In this document: piece after piece, positions 1-6,373 of the stretch
Numbering within the stretch: the stretch's first letter is position 1
How the letters are laid out: every line of letters begins with the position of its first letter
Source of the DNA: Anaerolineaceae bacterium UBA2260
GTDB lineage: Bacteria; Chloroflexota; Anaerolineae; Anaerolineales; Anaerolineaceae
Assembly: GCA_002347485.1 (NCBI GenBank)
Contig: DDXM01000008.1
Location: forward strand, 93,661-111,467
Reading direction: 5' to 3'
DNA length: 17,807 nucleotides
Made by a program: the position numbers and the translations under genes
The notes under the pieces: generated by a model
What the model was told of the DNA's origin: nothing
Seen by the model: only the letters and a program-made list of their open reading frames with translations
The model's database searches: none

Positions 1-512
1 GACGGCAGACCCGCTTCACGCAAAGCGCTACTGACGATAATATTGGAGGTGGTAAGCAGGGTGGCCATCCCTCCAAGGATGGTGCCAAACGCGAGAGGCA
101 TAAGCAACCTGGATGGCGCAACGTGGCTGCGGCGAGAAAGCGACATCACCGCGGGCAGCAGTACACCGACAGCGGCGATATTGTTCATAAACAAGGAAAG
201 TAACGCGGACACGGACGCAACCATGAGAACCAGGCGAGTCTCACTTTCCCCGCCAAGTTTCAGCATGATCTTGCCCAGAGAGTTGGTCGCGCCGGTCATC
301 TGCAAGGCGACTGAAATCATGGAAATGCCGAGAATGGTCATCACAGCTGAACTGCTGAATCCGGCAAAGGATTCTTTAGAGGTTACGATTCCTGTGAGAC
401 CCAGCGAGACCATCACCATCAATGCCACCAGGTCCGATCTTATTCTATTGGTGACGAACAGAATCACAGCGATGATGATGATGACGAGGGTTATGATTTG
501 TGGAGTGGACAT
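1..512 (-). CDS. SLC13-family anion permease, N-terminal part (runs off the window)
   Basis: This is the first 170 codons of a polytopic inner-membrane permease; the rest lies before base 1. It starts at an ATG at 512 with an AAGGAAG ribosome-binding site five bases upstream. The translation begins MSTPQIITLVIIIIAVILFV, a first membrane helix. Further hydrophobic segments follow, then MNNIAAVGVLLPAVMSLSRR and MPLAFGTILGGMATLLTTSN. The asparagine-rich MNN..A..LLP block and the G(T/G)xxTxxT(S/N) block are typical of the SLC13/ArsB/NhaD group, whose members move dicarboxylates, sulfate or other anions with cations. The substrate cannot be told from this part. Family members in this type of bacterium often carry TrkA-C domains in the middle, which would lie outside the window. 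It is divergent from recJ and has its own promoter. The family is fairly certain; the substrate is unknown. Confidence 0.85.
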   Translation of the reverse strand, partial: MSTPQIITLVIIIIAVILFVTNRIRSDLVALMVMVSLGLTGIVTSKESFAGFSSSAVMTILGISMISVALQMTGATNSLGKIMLKLGGESETRLVLMVASVSALLSLFMNNIAAVGVLLPAVMSLSRRSHVAPSRLLMPLAFGTILGGMATLLTTSNIIVSSALREAGLP

Positions 513-534
513 TTGCACTTCCTTGTGAATTTTT

Positions 535-563
535 ATTGTACTAGAAAGATGGTATTCCTTCAA
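535..563 (-). promoter_or_regulatory. Promoter of the SLC13-family permease
   Basis: On the minus strand TTGAAG (563 to 558) and TACAAT (540 to 535) are separated by exactly 17 bases. Transcription would start near 528, giving a leader of about 16 bases that contains the AAGGAAG ribosome-binding site. Confidence 0.6.
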
Positions 564-568
564 AACGC

Positions 569-597
569 TTGCGGTCAAATTACGGCTCGTTTATACT
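569..597 (+). promoter_or_regulatory. Promoter of recJ
   Basis: TTGCGG (569-574) and TATACT (592-597) are separated by 17 bases. Transcription would start near 604, about 30 bases before the recJ start codon. It sits back to back with the permease promoter, so the two -35 regions are only about five bases apart. Confidence 0.55.
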
Positions 598-633
598 TGG
601 TCGTTACCAGTATGATTTATTGAAGGGATCGAT

Positions 634-2343
634 TTGATAGAAAATCAGCACACTAAAAAGTGGAAATCTCCGATCAGGATCGACGACGAAACCGATCGGG
701 CGCTCGAGCCATTTTTACCTTTCATGCGCCAGATCCTCTTTAACCGAGGGATCCGGACCCTGGAAGAAGCGGATGCCTTCCTCTCCGCAAACCATGACCT
801 TGCCGATCCGTTTCTCTTAACCAGCATGGATATAGCGGTGGACAGGCTATTACGTGCCGTGCAACAAAGAGAGAGAATCGTAGTCTACGGGGATTACGAT
901 GTTGATGGCGTGACCGCGACCGTGATGATGGTTGAGGGGTTGCGATCCCTGGGTGGGGAGGTCGAACGTTATATCCCCAACCGGTTTGATGAGGGTTATG
1001 GACTCAACTGTGAAGCGATTGTTTCGCTGGCTAATAATGGCGCGCATGTCATCCTGACGGTGGATTGCGGCATACGTTCACCCCTGGAGGCGGAAAAAGC
1101 GCGCGAACTGGGGGTAGATCTCATCATTTCTGATCATCACCATCCAAAAGGTGAGTTGCCGCGCGCATACGCCGTCATATGCCCCAAACAGGTTGGTGAT
1201 GAATACCCCGACAAGGAATTGGCAGGGGTAGGCGTTGCATTTAAAATTATGCAAGGGTTATTTTTACGTTCCGGCTCCAATGTAAAAAAAGCTGATGAAT
1301 GGCTGGACCTTGTCGCGCTGGGTACTGTGGCAGATATTGTGCCTTTGACCGGGGAAAACCGCGTGATGGTGAAGAAAGGCATTCAGAAAATACGCACGGG
1401 TGATAGGATCGGTTTAAATGCGTTGGCTGGCATCGCTCAGAAGAATATTTCACAGATCACATCCACTGATATCGGTTATATCCTTGGACCGCGCTTGAAT
1501 GCTGCTGGAAGGATGGAATCCGCGTTGCAGGCGTATGATTTATTGATCAGCACGGATCCTCTGGAATCAGGAAAACTCGCCCAGCAGCTGGACACCCAGA
1601 ATTACGAGCGGCAGCAAGCCACGCGCAAAGCCCAGGAAAAAGCGCAACTGGCGATCGGTGATCCGGAAGCTTTGCGCATTCTCTTCTCTTTCGACGAAGA
1701 TTACAGTCCGGGCATAGTTGGACTGGTGGCCTCGAAACTAGTAGAAAATTATTATCGCCCCGCCATCATCGGGCATGTGGAGAACGGCCTGATCCGCGCA
1801 TCCTGCCGCAGTATCTCAGAATTTCACATCACAGCCGCGCTCGATGAATGCGCTGATCTGCTGGTTCGGCATGGTGGGCACGCGATGGCAGCAGGATTTA
1901 CGGTGTGCCAGGAAAACAGTGCGGCCTTGCAACAACGGTTGGAAGCAATTGCTGAGCAAGTATTGGCAGGTATTGATCTGCGACCTGAGATCAATACGGA
2001 TGTTGAAATTGAGATCAATAAACTGCTGCCTGGATTTTATAGCGAATTGGAGAAGTTGCAGCCCACCGGAATGAGTAATCCAGTTCCAGTGTTTGTTTCA
2101 CGGGGGGTCGAAGTTAATGCCCTGCAGGTGATCGGTAAGGAAAAAAATCATTTGCGTTTCAATATACCCAAATGTCCAATCGGAAAAGCAATCGCTTTCA
2201 ACCAGGCATTTTGGTATGATAAATGGGTTGAAGAAAAACCTCGCTTCGATATCGCGTATACCATAGATATCAACCATTTCAACGGCAGAGATGAACAACA
2301 GATCCACGTGAAAGATATGAGAATTTCTGGCTGTTGTGGATAA
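634..2343 (+). CDS. recJ: Single-stranded-DNA-specific exonuclease RecJ
   Basis: RecJ is a 5'-to-3' single-strand DNA exonuclease of the DHH phosphoesterase superfamily, acting in RecF-pathway recombination, mismatch repair and base excision repair. The 569-residue protein shows the ordered metal-binding motifs: YGDYDVDGVTA (residues 85-95), TVDCGIRS (142-149), ISDHHHPKGELP (165-176, the DHH motif), and ALGTVADIVPLTGENR (228-243). PRLNAAGRM (286-294) follows. The DHHA1 domain is marked by SPGIVGLVASKLV (358-370) and RHGGHAMAAGF (412-422), and an OB-fold-like tail fills the C-terminus. The length is near that of E. coli RecJ. The start is TTG at 634, chosen because AAGGGA lies five bases upstream and the only nearby ATG (612) hits a stop after three codons. 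All catalytic residues appear intact. The stop codon overlaps the start of a broken EamA gene. Confidence 0.96.
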   Translation: MIENQHTKKWKSPIRIDDETDRALEPFLPFMRQILFNRGIRTLEEADAFLSANHDLADPFLLTSMDIAVDRLLRAVQQRERIVVYGDYDVDGVTATVMMVEGLRSLGGEVERYIPNRFDEGYGLNCEAIVSLANNGAHVILTVDCGIRSPLEAEKARELGVDLIISDHHHPKGELPRAYAVICPKQVGDEYPDKELAGVGVAFKIMQGLFLRSGSNVKKADEWLDLVALGTVADIVPLTGENRVMVKKGIQKIRTGDRIGLNALAGIAQKNISQITSTDIGYILGPRLNAAGRMESALQAYDLLISTDPLESGKLAQQLDTQNYERQQATRKAQEKAQLAIGDPEALRILFSFDEDYSPGIVGLVASKLVENYYRPAIIGHVENGLIRASCRSISEFHITAALDECADLLVRHGGHAMAAGFTVCQENSAALQQRLEAIAEQVLAGIDLRPEINTDVEIEINKLLPGFYSELEKLQPTGMSNPVPVFVSRGVEVNALQVIGKEKNHLRFNIPKCPIGKAIAFNQAFWYDKWVEEKPRFDIAYTIDINHFNGRDEQQIHVKDMRISGCCG

Positions 2344-3241
2344 TACCCATAAGCCGCCCAGTCATCTCAAAACCATTCTTTTGAACCTGCTGGTGGTGAT
2401 AATCTGGTCCAGTTCGTGGATCCTGATCAAGCTCGGATTGCGAGATATTCCCGCCCTGACATTCGCAGGGTTGCGCTACTTCATGGCGTTCCTGGTGCCC
2501 ACCCCATTTCTACTTCAAAGGAAGGTCACGCAGCAGATAAGTGATTTTAACAAGAAGGATTGGACACTGATTAGCCTGATGGGGGTGGTCTCGTATTTCA
2601 TCGCGCAGGGAGCGTAATTTCTCAGCCTGAATTACCTGCCAGCGACTACCTTGAGCCTGATGCTCAACCTGACCTCTGTTTTTGTAACCCTGTCGGCTGT
2701 GTTCCTGATCAAAGAGGTCCGCACCCGGCAGCAGGTGGCTGGCTTACTAATCAACCTGGTCGGTATTCTCCTCTTCTTTTTTTCAGATGGTTTTGCGAAA
2801 AGTCATTGCCAGGTTACCTCTTCGGCCTGCTCTGCCTGGTCGCGAATACTTTTGGCACCCTGATCGGTCGAAAAGTCAATTACAAGGGCAGGTTGGACCC
2901 AATAGCGGTCACAATTGTCAGCATGGGAATCGGATCAACCATTATGCTCGTAAGTGGTTTGTTATGGGAAGGCATAACCAGGTTGAGCGGGCAAAGTTTG
3001 TTGATAATGATCGTTCTGGCGGTGGTGAACACAGCGTTTACATTTGTGATGTTGAACTACTCTTCAAAAATTGAAGGCAATGGAATCATCGATCATTAAT
3101 GGGATGATGCTGGTGGTATTTATCGCCATCTTCTCTTGGGTATTCCTAGACGAGGCGCAGTCACTTCAAGAGGTGGCGGGTTTGATGCTGGCATTCGTTG
3201 GCGCACTCATCGTTAATATCAGAATTGAAAGGAAAAGATGA
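2336..3241 (+). pseudogene. EamA/DMT-superfamily transporter, inactivated by one stop and two frameshifts
   Basis: The remains encode an EamA-type (drug/metabolite transporter) exporter of about 300 residues, normally ten membrane helices in two repeats. It starts at GTG 2336, overlapping the end of recJ by eight bases. The first repeat shows IIWSSSWILIKLGLRDIPAL and FAGLRYFMAFL. An in-frame TAA at 2615-2617 falls where the family usually has glutamine in QGAQF, so a CAA-to-TAA change is likely. The frame then continues with LSLNYLPATTLSLMLNLTSV. Near 2795 one base seems lost (GGTTTTGCGAAA in place of GGTTTTGGCGAAA), moving the reading to another frame that gives LPGYLFGLLCLVANTFGTLI. Near 3057 a second indel restores the first frame, giving AMESSIINGMMLVVFIAIFS and an end at TGA 3239-3241. 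Neighbouring genes are intact, which argues for real decay over poor sequence quality. Confidence 0.88.
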
Positions 3242-3277
3242 TCGATAAAACTGAGAGGGGGTGTTTATTTATCCCCG

Positions 3278-3286
3278 TGCTATAAT
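3278..3286 (+). promoter_or_regulatory. Extended -10 promoter of the AAA ATPase operon
   Basis: TGCTATAAT combines a perfect TATAAT (3281-3286) with the TGn extension. No good -35 box is seen at the usual distance, which is usual for extended -10 promoters. Transcription would start near 3293, so the ATPase cannot begin at the longer open frame that starts at 3261. This would drive the four-gene run to 9157. Confidence 0.6.
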
Positions 3287-3318
3287 TTTAAAATTGTCAG
3301 TATCTATTATTCATTTTC

Positions 3319-3324
3319 GGGAGG
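3319..3324 (+). promoter_or_regulatory. Ribosome-binding site fixing the AAA ATPase start
   Basis: GGGAGG lies five bases before GTG 3330. It is the best Shine-Dalgarno match in this area and decides between the GTG at 3330 and longer in-frame starts. Confidence 0.7.
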
Positions 3325-3329
3325 TTTGC

Positions 3330-4667
3330 GTGTCCGAAGAAATCAACTCACAAATTATTAAACCACCAGCACTCACCAACAGTTCAGGTCAGTTCGCTCC
3401 ACCCCCGATCAACACGCTTGAGGATATCGGGTTGGAACTCCTTTTCCTTCAGGACCTGGCGTTGAAGATCCTGTATTTCCAGGGTTATATGACCGGATAC
3501 AAGATCGCCGATGCCTTGTGCCTGCCATTTTCGGGTATGGTGGACCAGATCCTGGATGCTTTAAAAAAGGAAAAACTGGTTGAAGTTAAATCATCGCAGG
3601 GTGGGTTAGGTGAAGGCGCTTATCTTTACGCGATCACTGGATCCGGTATCATCCATGCCAGAGAAGCCCTCGAGCGCAGCCAATACGCCGGACCTGCTCC
3701 GGTACCGCTACACGCGTATAACGAATCGGTGCTGCGGCAAAGTCGGAGCAGGCTGCTGGTGACGGGCAAGCACATGCGCCAGGTGATGGGAGACCTTAGT
3801 TTTGGCGAAGATACATTCCATAAATTGGGTCCCGCAGTCAATTCGGGTACATCCATATTTATCTACGGCCCGCCAGGAAATGGAAAAACCAGTGTTGCGA
3901 GAGCGATCGGGAACCTTGTTTTATCCCAAACGATGTATATCCCGTATGCAATCTTTGTGGATGGCCAGGTGATCACAATGTTCGATTCCGTCAATCACCA
4001 GGTGGTCAAAGAAGAACCGGATAACGCACAAAACTCCAGGCCAAGGGGTCGGAAGGACCAGCGCTGGGTAAGGATCAAACGCCCCTTCATTATGGTGGGT
4101 GGCGAACTCACGCTGACCGGCCTGGACCTGGTCTTTAATGACACACTCAAATTTTATGAAGCTCCATTCCAGGTCAAAGCCAATGGGGGCATCCTGCTGA
4201 TCGATGATTTTGGCCGTCAGCAGGTACGCCCGCGCGACCTTCTCAATCGCTGGATCGTTCCCCTTGAAAACCGTATCGATTATCTTTCGCTGCATACCGG
4301 GCGTAAGATCGAAGTACCTTTTGATGTGCTGGTGATCTTCTCGACCAACTTACCGCCAAAAGACCTGGTGGATGAAGCTTTCCTGCGCCGCTTGCGACAT
4401 AAAATTGAGATCGTAGACCCCACCTTCGATATTTATCGGGACATTTTCAGACGGGTTGCGAAGCAAAAAGGTGTCGGTTATTCCGATGAAGGGCTGTCTT
4501 ACCTTTTGCAGGAATGGTACATAAAACCTGAACGGAAATTGCGCGCGTCACACCCCCGCGACTTATGCGACCAAATCATCGACATCTCCAGGTATATGCA
4601 GGTCGAACCGGTTATGTCCAAGGACTTGCTGGATAAGGCAGCCTCCTCCTATTTTGTTGAGTTATAG
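3330..4667 (+). CDS. AAA-family ATPase with N-terminal winged-helix-like region
   Basis: This is a cytoplasmic 445-residue ATPase of the AAA+ fold; its physiological target is not known to me. From GTG 3330 the N-terminal part (about residues 20-110) contains a predicted helix-turn-helix stretch, YMTGYKIADALCLPF and ILDALKKEKLVEVKS, resembling a winged helix that reads out into a basic linker. The ATPase core has Walker A GPPGNGKT (180-187) and Walker B ILLIDDFGR (288-296). A sensor-1-like IFSTNLPP and an arginine-rich FLRRLRHKIEI, probably carrying the arginine finger, follow. The segment between Walker A and B is long and contains a basic stretch, RPRGRKDQRWVRIKR. The start rests on GGGAGG and on the promoter at 3278, which lies inside the longer frame. 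It is the first gene of a tight operon: the next gene begins one base after its stop. Substrate remodelling or DNA-linked work are both possible. Confidence 0.8.
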   Translation: MSEEINSQIIKPPALTNSSGQFAPPPINTLEDIGLELLFLQDLALKILYFQGYMTGYKIADALCLPFSGMVDQILDALKKEKLVEVKSSQGGLGEGAYLYAITGSGIIHAREALERSQYAGPAPVPLHAYNESVLRQSRSRLLVTGKHMRQVMGDLSFGEDTFHKLGPAVNSGTSIFIYGPPGNGKTSVARAIGNLVLSQTMYIPYAIFVDGQVITMFDSVNHQVVKEEPDNAQNSRPRGRKDQRWVRIKRPFIMVGGELTLTGLDLVFNDTLKFYEAPFQVKANGGILLIDDFGRQQVRPRDLLNRWIVPLENRIDYLSLHTGRKIEVPFDVLVIFSTNLPPKDLVDEAFLRRLRHKIEIVDPTFDIYRDIFRRVAKQKGVGYSDEGLSYLLQEWYIKPERKLRASHPRDLCDQIIDISRYMQVEPVMSKDLLDKAASSYFVEL

Positions 4668-4668
4668 C

Positions 4669-5418
4669 ATGCTGGAATCTTTTACAAAACCAATGGTCTT
4701 TGCTCACCGCGGCGCGAAAAAATACGCGCCTGAAAACACAATCGCAGCCTTCAGACTGGCGGTGGAACAGGGAGCGGATGCTATTGAGCTGGACGTTAAG
4801 TTGAGCGCGGATGACCATGTGATGGTGATCCATGACCAGACGGTCGACCGCACAACGAATGGGAAGGGAAAGGTCAATCAACTTTCGCATGAGGAATTAA
4901 AGCAACTTGACGCGGGCAGTTTCTTTCATCCACGTTTTTCAAAAGAGCAAATCCCAACCCTGGATGAGGTATTTGAGAGTGTCGGAAAGAAAATCTTCAT
5001 CAATGTTGAGTTGACCAATTACACTTCAACTGGTGATCGGCTTGTACCCCTTGTCGCGGAGATCGTAAAAAGGCATAATGTTCAAAACAGTGTGATGTTC
5101 TCCTCTTTTGAACCTGAAAACTTACGGAAAATTACCAAGTTATTACCTGATGTCCCTGTTGGATTACTCGCTGATGTGGGTTTGAAAGGTGCTCGCAACC
5201 GATCCACAGAGTTTTTGGATATTTCACCCCGGATCATTCATCCGTATCTTACCGACGTCACTCCGCGTTTTATGGCCAGGGAGCGGGAACGTGGCAGGCG
5301 TGTGCATGTCTGGACAGTAAATTTCGAGATTTCCCTCAGACGATTGAAGAAATTGGGGGTTGATGGCGTATTTACTGACGATCCTGTGAAAGCGCTGCGG
5401 GTGATGAGGGGAAAATGA
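4669..5418 (+). CDS. Glycerophosphodiester phosphodiesterase family protein
   Basis: A 249-residue GDPD-family enzyme, predicted to hydrolyse glycerophosphodiesters to glycerol-3-phosphate and an alcohol, or a related phosphodiester. No signal peptide is seen, so it should be cytoplasmic. The TIM-barrel motifs are in place: FAHRGAKKYAPENT (11-24, with H13 and R14), the acidic pair in ELDVK (E40, D42), HD at 55-56, INVEL with E114, FSSFEPENL, and the C-terminal VWTVN and GVDGVFTDDP. These cover the metal-binding and catalytic residues known for the family. Start: ATG 4669, one base after the ATPase stop, suits translational coupling; in-frame TTG codons at 4654 and 4657 lie inside the ATPase gene and lack support. 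The stop overlaps the next start in an ATGA. The family assignment is firm; the true substrate is open, since UgpQ-like and phosphoinositol-type members look alike. Confidence 0.92.
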   Translation: MLESFTKPMVFAHRGAKKYAPENTIAAFRLAVEQGADAIELDVKLSADDHVMVIHDQTVDRTTNGKGKVNQLSHEELKQLDAGSFFHPRFSKEQIPTLDEVFESVGKKIFINVELTNYTSTGDRLVPLVAEIVKRHNVQNSVMFSSFEPENLRKITKLLPDVPVGLLADVGLKGARNRSTEFLDISPRIIHPYLTDVTPRFMARERERGRRVHVWTVNFEISLRRLKKLGVDGVFTDDPVKALRVMRGK

Positions 5419-6359
5419 TCCCGGCTGATTGGGTGGAGGAAGCCGCAGCTCTGATAAGTGATTTACTCAATCAAACACCCATCACATTCGACGAAAAACT
5501 GAAACTTTTTCTTAAGTGGGAAAACCAGCAAAAAACCGGCTCGTTCAAACTCAGGGGCGCGTTGAATAAAGTGTTATCCCTGGACCAGGAGGAATTGTCG
5601 CGCGGTTTGATCACCTGTTCAGCGGGGAATCACGGACAGGGCGTGGCGGTAGCTGCGGCATCGGTTGGGGTGCGCTGCGTGGTGTACGCATCAGACCATG
5701 CTCCCGCGGTTAAAGTCGAGGCGATGCGCGAACTGGGTGCGGTTGTTCACCTGGTCCCGGGTGGGTATGTACAGGCGGAGAAATTGGCTATTCTCACCGC
5801 GCGAGAAACCGGTGGGATTTTTATCTCCCCTTACAATGATCCGCTGGTTATAACGGGGCAGGGGACGATCGGCGCGGAGATTGAACGGCAAATTTCGGGC
5901 TTCTCGGACATCAAGAGTATGCTGGTTCCAGTGGGGGGAGGTGGACTGCTTTCCGGAATTGGGACATATTTTCAACATCACGCGCAGAGGCCGCGGCTGA
6001 TTGGCGTGCAATCCGAAGCTTCCCCTTTTGCGCATAGCCTCTTTTTCACCGGTACGCAGGAAGGCGTGGTGGAAACTGATAGTATCGCCGAGGGATTGGC
6101 GGGTGAGATCGCGCCCGATTCCATCACGATCAATATGTTACTCAATTATTTGGATGACGTGATCCTGGTAAGCGAGGATGAAATCCGGCAGGCGATCCGA
6201 TATGCCTGGCAAACGCATCACCAGGTGATCGAGGGTTCGGCTGCAGTTGGCCTGGCAGCGCAACTTGCTGGTAAAATAAAATTATCACCCGCGTTAACCA
6301 TCATAACGGGAGGGAACATCCAACCCGAGTTGTTTAACGCGATCATACGCCGAGATTGA
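5415..6359 (+). CDS. Threonine/serine dehydratase-like PLP enzyme (fold type II)
   Basis: A 314-residue pyridoxal-phosphate enzyme of the threonine/serine ammonia-lyase group, expected to convert L-threonine to 2-oxobutanoate and ammonia, or serine to pyruvate. Key parts are KTGSFKLRGALNK (about 40-52; the Schiff-base lysine is K45), TCSAGNHGQGVAVA (about 67-80, substrate binding), the phosphate-binding loop VPVGGGGLLSGIG (about 171-183), EGSAAVGLAA (about 272-281) and the closing TIITGGNI. No ACT domain follows, so it resembles the short catabolic type, not the isoleucine-feedback-regulated type. Serine racemase is a possible alternative because the folds are nearly the same. The ATG at 5415 overlaps the previous stop as ATGA, so translation is probably coupled. 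The C-terminus runs into the start region of the GH3 gene. Confidence 0.9.
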   Translation: MIPADWVEEAAALISDLLNQTPITFDEKLKLFLKWENQQKTGSFKLRGALNKVLSLDQEELSRGLITCSAGNHGQGVAVAAASVGVRCVVYASDHAPAVKVEAMRELGAVVHLVPGGYVQAEKLAILTARETGGIFISPYNDPLVITGQGTIGAEIERQISGFSDIKSMLVPVGGGGLLSGIGTYFQHHAQRPRLIGVQSEASPFAHSLFFTGTQEGVVETDSIAEGLAGEIAPDSITINMLLNYLDDVILVSEDEIRQAIRYAWQTHHQVIEGSAAVGLAAQLAGKIKLSPALTIITGGNIQPELFNAIIRRD

Positions 6360-6373
6360 AAACTGGTGATCAA

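Noticed and set aside
43..528. 161-codon open frame on the plus strand
   Set aside because: It is the antisense shadow of the SLC13 permease gene, whose minus-strand translation has clear family motifs and a promoter.
599..610. Small inverted repeat TGGTCGTTACCA near the recJ transcription start
   Set aside because: Four-base arms are too short to separate from chance.
3261..3329. Longer N-terminus for the AAA ATPase
   Set aside because: The TATAAT at 3281-3286 lies inside it, and the strong GGGAGG site points to GTG 3330.
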